Assembly: GCA_004154925.1 (NCBI GenBank)
Contig: QJNS01000229.1
Coordinates: 1 to 64,000, forward strand
DNA: 64,000 bases
Reading direction: 5' to 3'
Origin: Monosporascus cannonballus
Lineage: Eukaryota > Ascomycota > Sordariomycetes > Xylariales
Of this stretch, positions 37,265-50,149 are shown piece after piece (position 1 is the stretch's first letter; every line of letters begins with the position of its first letter). The notes beneath the pieces were generated by a model, which ran no database searches, was not told where the DNA came from, and saw only the letters and a program-made list of their open reading frames with translations. Made by a program: the position numbers and the translations under genes.

Positions 37265-37629
37265 TATAATTATTAAAAGTTTAATTAAGTATTATATTTT
37301 ATATATACGAGTTTAAATTAATAAAAATATCCAGACAATATAAATAATCTAATAATATAATTATATTGTTTATGTTAAATACGTTCGCAATAACTAATTA
37401 CTATTCCAAACTAATGTTATTGAATTTTAAATTTAATAAATATATATATTTTCCGTGAATAAATTAAATTTTTTTAACACTTAGAGTTACTACAAATCCA
37501 ATTTCTTTGGCTACGATTAGTTTTACATAGATTTACTTAAATCTTAACCCTTAAAAACATCTAAATTACATTTTCCGTTTGGGTAAATCCGGTAGTTCCT
37601 TGCGACCGACCTAGGCCTAGGTTGTAACA
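37265..37629. repeat. Right LTR of copy D
   Basis: 365 bp from TATAATTATTAAAAG to GTTGTAACA. The last 60 bases are less mutated (GCGACCGACCTAGGCCTAGG) and match the LTR ends of copy C. Confidence 0.8.
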
Positions 37630-37789
37630 TTAGTCATAATACTTATAAAAAGGTTTTAATTCTATACGGCGATAATATAATGAATTATTTTTATATAAGT
37701 TTAATAGATTAGATCAAGGTAATAAAACTTATACAAAAATTACTAAAATGCAAAAAATAAAAAAAGAATTTGGCTTTGACGGTATATAC

Positions 37790-38100
37790 TCTTTTTTAAA
37801 ATTGATACTAAAGTGAGTTATAGTATTACACCCATAATTAGTTTCGGCTAATTAAAAAGCTCGGGTTTTGCATATATTTTAAAGAGTTCTTTTTTTTCGC
37901 TATGAGTTCAAACCGTACAAAAATCACGACCACTATTATTATTATTTATCATATTTTTTAACACTTCAAATATCGTGGTTTCATACTATTAATATAATCT
38001 GTTTGAATTTTTTAGTTTCGTGATTCTTTTCCGGATCGTAATTTAACATATTTACTCGCATAAATCGGAACTAGTTTCCTCGATTTAAATTTATATAGAT
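37790..38100 (+). repeat. Dispersed repeat G, copy 2
   Basis: Matches 63180-63403 and then 63863-63910 (CATAATTAGTTTCGGCTAATT against TATAATTAATTTCGACTAATT) and shows an uninterrupted form of the insertion site used at 63404. Starts within about 160 bp of the LTR of copy D, so D may have inserted into this repeat. Confidence 0.7.
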
Positions 38101-41100
38101 TTCAATGAAAAAATTAGTTCTAAGTAGTTGTTAACATAATTTTAAACTTTTCGATTAACATTTTAAAAATGTTAGACTTTAATTAAAAACATAAGCAATT
38201 ACAATTATAGCTATGGAAATCCAAAAATACATATTACGTCTTATAAAATAACCACGGACAAATAATCGATAACGACGAAATAATTTTAAAATATTACTAA
38301 TTATAGAAAATATTTAAAAATTAAGGGTTTATAGGATTTTGATTTAAATAAAATCTCCAATTAATACATTTCACAAAATTATATACTTAAAGATATACAA
38401 GTTTAAGGATATAACTTAATTAGCTATATTTTAAACCAACGACATAATTTACGATATAATCAATTGCTTAAAACATTTTATTAAATAAAACGATATTCGC
38501 ATTTTTAGAAATGGGATGATAAATATCAATTAATTAAGCTTAATTGTTAAAATTTGATTTATTACATATATAGCAATAAATATTGATTACTGGCAATATA
38601 TTTATATAAAGCCATGATAAATAAAACTTAAAATAATGTTATTATATTTAATTATATATATTAAACTATTACTAAATGTAGAAATAATAAAGTAATAGAT
38701 TTATTGTTTAGTTTACGACAAGAAACTTTCAAAAAAATTATGATTTTCTTGTATAATTAAAAAATGAAACCGATTTATTAAATAACATATTTTAAAATAT
38801 TTTTGCGTTGATAAATTAATATTTCGTTTAGGTTTTATTTAATGATAACTTTTTAGCATTGGTTAACATTAATTAATATAATTATATTAACATAAAAGGT
38901 AATTATAGAACTGTTAAGCAGGAAAATAAATATGATAAAATCCGATATTTGTCGCGAATTATATGCTGATTAAAGAAAACGGGTTTATTTAAACAGAAAA
39001 CAAAGGGCATTATTTTTATTATGATGATAAAAAGCTCAAACAATATAAATGAAACTATTTACCGTTTTAAATTTCTTTATAGTTATATATTCAAATAATA
39101 ACGTAAATCTTTTAAATCTTATAAATTTTATGTTATGTTTCTATTGATAAATCTCGTTAAAGTCTAACCGATTTATTAAAATTTGTTAAAGTTATTAAAG
39201 ATTACAATATAATAAGGATTGCTCTTCGTTCCGGAAATTTTTATCGTTTAAAAGGATTAAATTTTAATATTGAATATTATGAACTGTTATCAATTATTTA
39301 TGTTTAAATTCAAACGGCAAGTTAATAACGAATTATTTTTATGTAATTTTATTAGTTTTTCAAACTCGGCTATTAAGCAAAATCGAGATCGGATGTAAGA
39401 AATATCGGCAATTATTATTAAAATATTTAAAAAAACGATAACCTTAATTTATTTAGATATTTTCACAAATATTTATTAATTTGCATTAGCAATCATGCAA
39501 ACGCTATTTTTAAAACACTGTAATTTATATAAATTCAGACGTACGATATATATTAAATATAAACTTACCTTCTTTTGTAATTTTCTCCTTTACGTCTCTC
39601 TTTTTACATTATCGCTGCTTTAAATTTATAATTGTTGATTAATGTAAAGAAATTAATAAATTATATCGAAATTATAGATTTATAAAGATGAAGTTAATTA
39701 AAAAGTCATTCTTTTAAATAAATAACCCGCTTACAAAAATCTGAATTAAAGCTATTTTTAAAGTTATTATTATTTTAAAAAAACGATTAAAGTTCGTTTA
39801 AAAATGATTAAAAAATTAGAATTAAAAGTAAATATAAATTTAAAAGCCATAATTCAGAATTTCAACAAAATAGATCTAATATAATATATATATTTAGGTT
39901 TATAAATGGTATTGAAAATAAGTTATTAAATTTCTAAATATAGTTCAAAATGTAGAATTTAGAATAAATTTATATGATAAAAATATATATACCGAAAATT
40001 TATTAAAAAGGTAGTGAATTAATCATGTTAAACGTATTTTCAGTAAGTCACTTATAATATTCGAAAGTTTACATAGAATATTTTATAATACTGTAGTAAT
40101 ATTAATCAGATTTAAGTTTTTAATAAAGGTAAATTAATTAAATATAAATTAAAAAGCAATTATTAAGTGCGGTGTATTTTTAATTTCATTAAATAAATAA
40201 GGTAGAATAATAAGGTTTTGAGTTTTCTCGATAAAGTATTTTTAAACCTATATATATTTTATTCGAAAAACGTAATAAGATATCAAATATTAAAAAATAG
40301 ATAAATATAATAAATTTAAAATTTGAATACTTTTAATAAAACAATTATAGAATTACTCGACTATCGTAATATTACGTGTTTTTAAGCCGGGAACCGTTTT
40401 AACCATAATATAATAATGTCAATTTATGGATAAATATAATAAAATTTTAACCGAACGATATTAACAAAATAAGACTTTTTTTATAAAAGAAATAATTGTT
40501 GAAATAATTGTTAAACTCGTAAAGAAAAATTTAATAATTTTTAAAAAACGATTTTATTATTCTTACAGTCAGTAAAAAGATATAATCTTTTCGTTTGAGA
40601 TATTTTCGAATATGGAAAACCTTGATATAGCTTCAGTTAATAGTAATTAAGATACGATTTCTCTTTACTTATAAACTGAATTAATTACATTTAAATATTA
40701 TATTATTCTCGGCAATAATCTAAAATGAAATAATTAATAAACAGGTTTTTACTTAATAGAACATTTGAAATACATTTATAATTTGTTTACTTTATTTCAA
40801 TATTAGAAAAGAATGATAAAATATTATAGTAGCCTAAAAAAACCTAAAAAAGATTAAAAGCATTTAAATTTAATATTAACTAGAAATTTACCACTTTTAA
40901 TATCACAGGCCTGATTTATTTGATAATAACTGGACATTTTAATAAACCTGAAGTTAGTGTAAATTATAACCATATTATTAAAATTAAATTATTTTAATTT
41001 TTTATAACATTAAATAAAGTATTTTGAAAAAGTGGTTTTAATTATTTCAATGTAAAAATCAATCATTAAAAATAAAAGTATTCGATATTTAAAAAACAAT

Positions 41101-41180
41101 GCGTATTTAAAGTTAATATAAATAATTAATACTTTATATTTATTAACATTATAATAATTAAAAACTTTAAAAGTAATAGA
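38101..41180. other. AT-rich, no identifiable gene
   Basis: Heavily mutated sequence with stops in all frames and no recognisable LTR, inverted repeat or protein motif. Confidence 0.5.
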
Positions 41181-41189
41181 ATATTATAT

Positions 41190-41680
41190 TACCGTACGAA
41201 AAAAAAGGCGTAACCATTATATTACTAAAAGTGAAACGTTATTAACCTGAATATTAACCGTTTTATTTTGCTTTATATATTTACGAAATATCATTTAGTG
41301 TCGTAATAGTAAATCTTTTTTCAAATTATATTATTCCGATATAATTACTTAAAATTTAAGGGGTTTTTATTAAAAATCGTTTAATCGTTCGATAATTTTC
41401 AAACTATATATAAATTTAAATCTTATATTTAAAATAATTGCTTTAATAAAAAGTCTGCCCTTTACGTTCCCCTTATATGCGGGGTAAATTAGTTGCCTAG
41501 TCTAGATATTGAACGTACAACTCACAAAGAAGCTGACAAACTATTACGGTATAGGAATAAGGACGTAATTATCATATTACTAAATTTGGAATGTTGTCAG
41601 CTCGAGCATTAACCGTCTTGTTCTGCCTTATATACCTACGAGGTATCACTTAATACTGAGATATATGGGCAAATTTATAA
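41190..41680. repeat. Direct repeat pair of unknown family
   Basis: The stretches 41190-41315 and 41555-41680 are diverged copies of the same sequence; compare ATTATATTACTAAAAGTG with ATCATATTACTAAATTTG, then ATTAACCGT with CATTAACCGT. They are spaced about 365 bp apart. The second copy, with the sequence before it from 41450, keeps near-normal base composition (CCCCTTATATGCGGGG) while the first is mutated. They could be LTR fragments of a third retroelement family or a local duplication. Confidence 0.65.
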
Positions 41681-44600
41681 AGTAAACTAAATTTAATAAA
41701 AATAAAATTAATTAAAAGGAATTTCTATGTTTAAATATCGAAATAAAAATATATATTAGTACGGTTTTTATTTACGATAAATTAAGCAATATATAGCAAA
41801 TAAAATATTGCCAAATTTAGATTTGCGAAAGTATAAAATAGAATATCCAAATTATATAATTTAAATAAGTTTTCATAAAAGGTTCATTGTTTTTATACCT
41901 GTGAAAACATTTAAAAAGTATTAAATTATAAATATAAGAAAATATTTCAAATAATAAAAATAGAAATGCGTATATTTGGGCTTATTAAATTATGTTAATA
42001 TTTTTGATATACAATTATTAATATTAAATATAAATTGGAAAGATAAGAAGAGCTAATATTTTATTCGCATAAAAATGTAATGCGACTATATACATTATCT
42101 ATTTGAATAAACTTGTTATTAAAATTGATTTTAAAAAATATAGGAATTTAATTCATAATATTGTTAATTTCGAAACGAAGCTAAATGTTATATTCTTTTT
42201 ATAAATGAAAATTTAGAAATTAATTATGTTACAAATTCGAGGTTCTATACAGAGGATAATTTGTAAAAACGTATTAAATTCGAAAGTATAACCGATATTC
42301 TAAGTTCATTATGTAGCAAATTATTTATTATACCGCGTTTCAATATTGAGAATAGTTATATAATATAATTCTTCATATTAAATTTAATTATATGACGAAA
42401 TCGAAACTAATATTAAATATTAATTTAAAATTGAAAAGAAAAAGTAAAATTAGGGCTGATAAAAATTATTATTGTTTAATAATAGCAAAATAAATTAACT
42501 TTAATATGCGTATATATAAATATTTTGAAAGGAAATATATTCGATAAACTTATCAATTTGTTTTGTTAACATAGTTAAGTTTAATAACGAAAGAATAAGC
42601 CAATATATTTTAAATCTTGGTATATTTTAAAATAAAAACGAATTTAAATTAAAATTTTAAGACGATTTAGTGAGTATAAAAAATAATTACATGTTAAAAA
42701 TTAAATCGTGAGTTATTTTAATAATTCAAAATTGATGTATGTCTTATATGAAGTTTTGTGATAAACAATATATAATAATATTAAGAGTTTAATATTTTAA
42801 AGCGATATTATATATAAATTTAAATAAAAAAAGATTTTTATTAATAATATAAAACCCAATAAATCAGTATATTTGAGAAATTTTAATTAAGAAATTGAGA
42901 AATTTGAAAAGCTTTTATAAATAAGAAAAAAATATAACGAAATCTTTAATAAATTTGATATATTATAAATTATAGTAATATTTCAACTTTATCTTAATAT
43001 TTCGAAAAACCTATTTATCGGAGAAAATATAGCGAAATTCTCTTTAATTAAATTAGTAATAAATTATGTATACCGAAAAAGCTTCTGGTAAAGAGAATGA
43101 TATTTTGAGAGGAAATTATCCCAACAAAGGGTTAATAATAATATAAATAAATTAAAAGTGATTTTATTTCTTTACTAAATTCAACTTATTCCTTATAACG
43201 TATAACAAATTAAAGTTATAATACTACTAATTAACATAAAAAACACACAAATTGATACATTATAAATACGAATCGAAAAAAAATGGTTAAGTAATCGTAT
43301 ATTATTTACCATTATATTTAGCTTTTCGTAAAAGAAAAAACGGTTTATAAATAATGAATTTTGCGACGAAAATAAATAGGAGTATTTTTATAGAATCACA
43401 TTGATGCTAGAAAATTACAAAGAGTTTTTTGCACATTTCGCTATATATCTTTTAATATTTTCTCATAAATTTTAAAAGTAAATATAATTAAATAATTTTA
43501 ACTTCAATTACTAAAATATATTAACGTTTATAATGCTGTGAAGACTGTTTCCATATATTATTGTATTTATATAAATTAAAGATTTTATAATTTAATTCTT
43601 TGTATAATGTAAAAAGCGTTTAAAATTTTACATCCGAAATTGTGCAGTAATCCGTTAATAATATTAATGTCGAAAAGCTAAAGAAAGAATATAAATGTAT
43701 CAAAACTCTTTCCAGGATTCGACGGTTCGTTTTCGAATATGTCGTTAACAAAATTAAAATCATTTTTAATTAAGAATTTTTCCGAATTACGATTAATATG
43801 CAAAACATTTAATAATATTATAAATTTACAATTATAATAAAATATCTTTATCATATAAATAATCATGGACTTAATACCGTTGAAAAAATAAAAACTCTAG
43901 AAATTTATTATATATGATATTATTAAAACGGAATTCTATATTTATTTACTTTATAAAAATAAGTATTTTTGTGCGGCTTTAATTAGAAATATGTTTTAAA
44001 AACGTTTAAAAAAAAGCTTACGACGGTTTTAATCTTAATTATTATTAATCATAATGCTGAAATTAGAATTATTATAATGAGAATGACTTTATATAAATGT
44101 AATTGCGGAAATAGGTTAAATTAAATATTAATAACGTAAAGTACTTAACGCATTATAAAAATAATATTTAAAAAATGAAATTATATTATAATAAAATACA
44201 ATTAAAATATTATATTAATTTTAAGAATTTATAACAATTTCGAAATTATATTTATAAAATTCGGTTTGCATTAATAATGAATGAAAAAATATTAATAATC
44301 AAAATTAGGAACATTATAAACTAATTATATCATAATTTGTTAATTCGGTATATTATATAAATCAAAGTGTTCGATTTCGAAATTAAATATATTTTTAATA
44401 AACAAGGTGCGAGTGTTAATACGTTATCGAAAGGATTACCTAGATTTTTCTACTAAATTAAAAATGAATAAAAAACTTAATATTCTAATTAGTATTGAAT
44501 TAAATATTATATAATTAAGTTTTATAATGCGTATAATGTAAATAAAAAACGTCTCATCGCAAGGTAACTTAAATTATGGCCGAAATATAAAAAGCGTTTT

Positions 44601-47100
44601 AATATATTTAAAATCTTTAATTAATTAACGAATATAACGATAAAAATAAATAACCTTTATAACTAAACCCTTAAAATATTTTATTTAAACGGTATTGTAT
44701 AACGGAAAATAAAAAAAAGCAGTATAATAGTTATCAAGTTATCGAAAACGAATCAAAATACTTAATATTAATTAAATATTGCTACGAAAAATATAATTAT
44801 AAAAAACGGATTTTAACTTATTCACGGGTACCTATTATTTATTATTAACACAATACATAAAAATATATACGAAAAGTAAACATTTATTTATATTTTACGT
44901 TCAAAAATCTTCATTAGTGGTTTCAAAAAGGGAGAAATATATAAACATTTTAAATATTATAATTATTGCAAAGGTAATGTTTAATTGATATCAAATTATA
45001 ATAAGTATATAACAATTATTAAAACTGGATATAAATTATACGGATAGTTTAGTGCTAATATCTTAGATATAACGAATTTTATAGCAATTAGATAATTTCT
45101 AAAGAAATATATTTTTTTATAGATACGCAATTGCGATATAAATTAATAAAACCTTTAAAATAATACGAAATATGACAATTTGTTAAATATTTAAAATTAA
45201 AGAACACAACAAAATTATAAATATTATTGAATACCAACTGTTAATCGAAAAAGATATATGTCGATTATCAAAACATTGATAAGAATTATAAATAATACTA
45301 ATAAAAAAATTACGTTTTGGTTCTAAATAATATTTTCAGATAATATTAACATAAAATATTGCAGTTTCCAATAGTATAAATAATTATACGAATAAAAAAT
45401 ATATTTGTTAATAGAAATTATAATAATGATATAAACAATTATAGTATAAAGTTTTAATACCTCGAAAGACGTTTAAAGATACAAAATATAAAATTGCTAA
45501 AATAAACAATTAGCAAAGTTATTACATTAACTAAAATAATTAATATTTAACAATCTAAGAGTATTTACTTTGGGAAATAAATAAACTAATTATAAAAAAG
45601 ACTGGATTTTTGGAAATTGACCGGTTAATATTACTTTAAATTATATTACAATATTCTGATATATTAAAAATAATAAAATTAAAATACTGTTACATAACAT
45701 CTTATTTGACTAATAATTTGATTGGTTAAAATATTCATTGTTTAAAAAAGGAAATAAAATAATATTGTAAAGAATTTTTTATAACTGACTTAATATAATT
45801 TTTTTCAAAATAAGAGAAGGATCTTAAATATTAATTATTTATTAAAAATAAAAGCTAATGAGTTTTATCACTTAATATACTAGATTAATTATAAGATATT
45901 ACAATCGAAGCGTTAAATAATATAAATATAGAATTATTCATATATTAATAACTTAAAGTTATAAAGCTTATAAACATAAAGATTAAAATATAAAAACGAG
46001 AAACAGAAATTTAAAATAAAATGTTAATGAATCATAATAATATATACAAAATTAATTATTTAAAGAAAAGAAACAAATTATTTGCAATTACTTATAAAAT
46101 ATTCATTTATAACAAGATATATCTGACTTTATGTTTTCAATTAATCCTTGAATCTATTAAAATATCAAAATTACGCTTTATTCGAATTTTTCGAAATATT
46201 ACAAATTTTAATTATGTAACGAAAATTAGTAGATTTCTTTCAATCAAATGTTAAAGAAAGTTGTACTCGAATTTATGAAAATCTTATAATTTATTTTATA
46301 AAGCTTTCGTTTTATTTAGAGTTTTTTCGTAAAAATCGCTTGAAAACTTTAAAATTTATTATGTTTAAATATATAAATGTATTCATTAATGGAGTTAATT
46401 TAGTTATTATATATATTTTCCGTAAAATTAAAAAACAATATATATCCGAAATATGGAAATAATTTATAATATTTAAGTTGTTTAAAACCGTAATAATTGC
46501 TTTTATAATGTGTGTAAAATATCAGTATAAATATTTTAAAAGTTTAAGTAAATAATTTATTAATATATTAAAAGTGCTTAATAAAATGCATTATAAATTA
46601 ACTTAGAAGATTACAGTAAATAATTTCTATAAAGATGAATTTTATTTCGGCTATATTTTTAAAATTTAATATTTCAATAATTAGAAAATAGGCATTAAGT
46701 ATTTTTAAAAGTAAATAGTGGTAATTCTTTATCTTAGAAAATAATTTATTATAAAACCGGAAATAAACAGAGTAAATAGTATTTCAATTAGTTATTAGTA
46801 GTTAATATAAAATAAATTATATTGCAAATAACTGTGTCTTTTAAAATACTTGAAATATGAAATATATCACCGGTAGTATCATTTTAAATATCGACAACAT
46901 ATTAAATATATAAAAGAAATATTAGTAATAATTTACTTTAATCACGTTTATAAATAAATAACAAAATCGATTAATAATTTCGAGATCGAGCAGATTTAAT
47001 AAATATAAAAATAAACAGGATGTCTTTTAATATTAATGCTAACTATTAACATTACTAATTGGTAATTCATAAAAAACTTCCAAATATATTATTATCTAAC
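41681..47100. other. AT-rich, no identifiable gene
   Basis: Long decayed stretch. Small open frames at 43678-43866 (minus) and 46021-46254 (plus) have the Lys, Ile, Asn and Tyr-rich composition expected of random AT-rich DNA and show no motif. I leave them uncalled. Confidence 0.5.
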
Positions 47101-47399
47101 TGCTTGGCACGACCAGAAACGGTCAGAAAAAAGTAGAGACGCTTCAAGTCCTAGATCGCGAGGATCGTTGGCGAATCTAACAAATTATAAAATCAAGAAG
47201 AATTAGGCCCAAATATAATACGTTTAATATTTTAATAATTTACATAACTTTAACTTATAATAATAATTCGTTATTTAAAATATATTTAATATTAGGAAAT
47301 ATAATTATTATATTGATTATTGAATTTCTTGTAATATTTTTTTAATATAAATCTGTTCGATTAAGGTTTAATAATTGATTAAACCCTTTAGTCGTTATA
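47101..47399. repeat. 5' LTR of copy E
   Basis: 299 bp, TGCTTGGCACGACCAGAAAC to GTCGTTATA. The first 110 bases are little mutated and include one unit of the motif AAGTCCTAGATCGCGAGGAT. Confidence 0.85.
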
Positions 47400-49330
47400 C
47401 GTTACAAATCTTTATTTAATAATACCGTCAGACTTTAAGCAATATCGCCGACATTATATTTACCAGTAAATAACTCGAATAGCCCGCTTACTAATTTTCT
47501 AATAACCTAGATACCGGAATAAAATGTCAAAAAAACAGCTTTATCTTTTTTGCGAAAAAGTTCTTTAGCCTTTAAATATTATAAATTAACGCATTTTTTA
47601 GCTCGAAAAAAATAACAATAACTTTATAATATCCTTTTAAACCGCTTATAAAAACTTAAGAAAAAAAAGGTTTTCGAAATTAGAAAACCTTTTCGAATAA
47701 GTTAGGTTATCCAGTTAAATATTATTAAGAAATTAAGAAAAGTTTTTAAACCGGCTAAGCTAGAGTTTTTCGACGGAACTTTAATTAAGTTATAATTGTT
47801 CTTAACCTAATGCTAAATATATTTCGAGTACTTTCTTATTCGATGAATTACGTTTATTATACGAATTAAATTTGTAATCGGACAACTTATCGAAGATACG
47901 ATTATTTAGGTTGAGCCCGTTATAAAAAAGTATATTATTTTATTTATTAACAATCGAAACCCGAAAGTAATACGAATTTAGAATAATGATAAATAATATA
48001 AATAAGTGTTAATAAAAACGTTTAGAATACTAAACGAAAAAATCAAGGCCGAAATATAAATTTAATAATTACGATAAAAGAGGTTAATCTTAAGTTATAG
48101 TAATATGTTAATTTAGCTAACCTTTAAGTTAATTAAGGATAAAAAGTATTAATGGCCAAGCTTTTCGCCGGCCTAAAAAAATACAAAAGAAATTTTTCGA
48201 GCTTTATCGACCTGATTATTTATCGGATTATATCGTTATAGCAGTCAAAATCGACGATCGATAATAGGCCTGGCATATTAAAGGCATCAAAAAAATAATA
48301 ACAAACCCCGATATACGGCTAATACCGGCACTTTTCGACGCGGTAATACTTTTTACGATACGGAACCAGGACATATAGAATTAAAGGTTATTTATAAAAA
48401 GGACTAAAGCTAGGCTAAATGCTTTAATTATAACAGAATAAGATATAAGGCACCGTAATGTAAGGCACCAAAGAAATTTCGTCAAAATAATTAGAAACCA
48501 ATACTTAAGAGATAATCTAGAGAAAGTCAGAAAAACGGAAACAAATCCATTAATATAATTCGGCCTAAGTACGTATTAAGCTCTCTATAACGAGAAATCT
48601 AGCAGAGAATACGACAAACTAGGAAATTAGCTTAATAAATATCGCGAGCGTAATAAAAGGCATTATAAGGATAATTACGCGAACACTAGAATTGGATAGA
48701 AAAATCTATCCCAGAACCCTTAATCGATACGGCAAAATGTATTCCATATATAGTCAACGACGAGAATATCCCGATTATAAGAAATAAAAATAATATATTT
48801 ACGGAAAAATATTTTCATATATCATAAGGGATACGGTTTTTTAAACCGAATCGAAAATAATAAAAACGATAAATAATAGCATTAATATTTTCTATTTATA
48901 GCCCAAAAAGATGTTTAATAATTAGCCGAAACAAAAAGCGGGCTAGAAAAAAAAATAATATCCGTAGAAAAACCTTTTTTGTTATTATTAGTAATATAAT
49001 TATTAAACGAAAAAAAGTTAATGCAGCATATAATAAAAAACATTACCAAAAGGTTATTACAAATCTTTATTTTTAATCAGTATTTATTATAAATATTTAC
49101 GAAAAAATTGATTAAAGAAAACATACGTTACTTTATAAAAGAGCTTTAGAATAATAATTAATATGACGCATATTAGGATATAATTAAAAACATAAGAAAA
49201 TAAATTTTTAATAAGGAGGAAAGTTATAGCAAAACTAAAAATAATTAATATAGCTCAAAAGAACAATATGCCGGTTATAATAATAAATGTAACAATTTAA
49301 CGCGTTAAATACCGAAATACAGATAAAGCT
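47400..49330 (+). pseudogene. Gag region of copy E
   Basis: Between 5' LTR and protease. Readable blocks include PEPLIDTAK and YIVNDENIPI at about 48710-48780, which match the minus-strand reading of copy B. Stops prevent any full product. The capsid and any zinc knuckle cannot be placed by eye. Confidence 0.6.
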
Positions 49331-49439
49331 TAATAAATGCGAAAAGGAATTAAAAGAAAAAGGTTATTTGTAAAAAAGTTATAAGATAACGAAACCTAAA
49401 GAAATAAAAGGGAGCTCTCAAAAAAGGTTTTAAACTTAA

Positions 49440-49760
49440 CGATAGGAGTCGTTAATAACCTTATTATTTTGGAAATACGAATGGAAACATATTGGTATAT
49501 CGCAATAATGGATTACGAAGTTCTGAACAAAAATTATATTATACTGAATATAATTAATAAGTTTAAATTGTTATGGAGATATAAGTTAAACCCTTATATA
49601 GCAACGAATATCGAAAATAAGAAATTTGTTTACGATAACAAGAAAATTATACGCGAAATTAATTATTTCCAGATTTTTGTCTAAAAACGATACCAAATAA
49701 TTAATTTCGATATCGTTTTATTTGAAAATTACGATATGATTTTAAGACTACCATAAATAC
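49440..49760 (+). pseudogene. Aspartic protease relic of copy E
   Basis: A 71-codon open stretch (49469-49684) in the pol frame, continuing past the stop as KRYQIINFDIVLFEN. AIMDYEVLNKNYIILN aligns with AIINYGALGGNYITPD in copy B; the ancestral motif is the retropepsin DSGA, here DYEV, so the active site is destroyed. Unlike most open frames in the window, this one is a true remnant of transposon coding sequence. Confidence 0.75.
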
Positions 49761-50149
49761 GCCAGTACAAAATCTTAATTAATAAAGAGATTAGCTAAAT
49801 AAGGATTACCTTATCTTTTATTAGCAAATAAAGAAAATAAGGTCTTAATATTCGAACGGAAATAATAACAAATATAGATATAAGGATACGATAAAAGCCT
49901 TATTACCCAAAGAGATAAGATATAAAAAAAGAATAGGTATTGAAGAAAAATACGGTATGCCGTTATTATTATTTAAGCGAAATTAAAATAACTAAATAGC
50001 TATTTAAAATAATAATCTTAAAAGTTAGAAAATCTAATTAATATATTATTATAATATTATAAATACAAGTAGCTTTTTAAAAAGGAACTTAATACGAAAT
50101 TATTAAAATAAAAGGAATAAGATTATAAAATAATTCTTAAGAAAAGATC

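Larger units (their letters stand above)
24998..37629 (-). mobile_element. Chromovirus copy D, interrupted by copy C
   Basis: A minus-oriented copy of the A-E family. Left LTR is about 24998-25314 and lacks its first 50 bases; right LTR is 37265-37629. Internal sequence lies at about 25315-26407 and 33042-37264, on either side of copy C; its total of about 5.3 kb is somewhat shorter than in B, so some deletion has occurred. Alignment with B is clear at about 34125-34200, matching B at 6750-6830. The left end is cut at the base-balanced island, so no target duplication is available. Heavily mutated. Confidence 0.75.

Noticed and set aside
43678..46254. Small ORFs at 43678-43866 and 46021-46254
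   Set aside because: Short, Lys/Asn/Ile/Tyr-rich frames in unassigned AT-rich sequence, with no motif and no start context.
38101..47100. Possible LINE or further gypsy copy in the unassigned stretch
   Set aside because: Some translated pieces near 44560-44900 hinted at reverse transcriptase, but I could not align a catalytic block, so I make no call.
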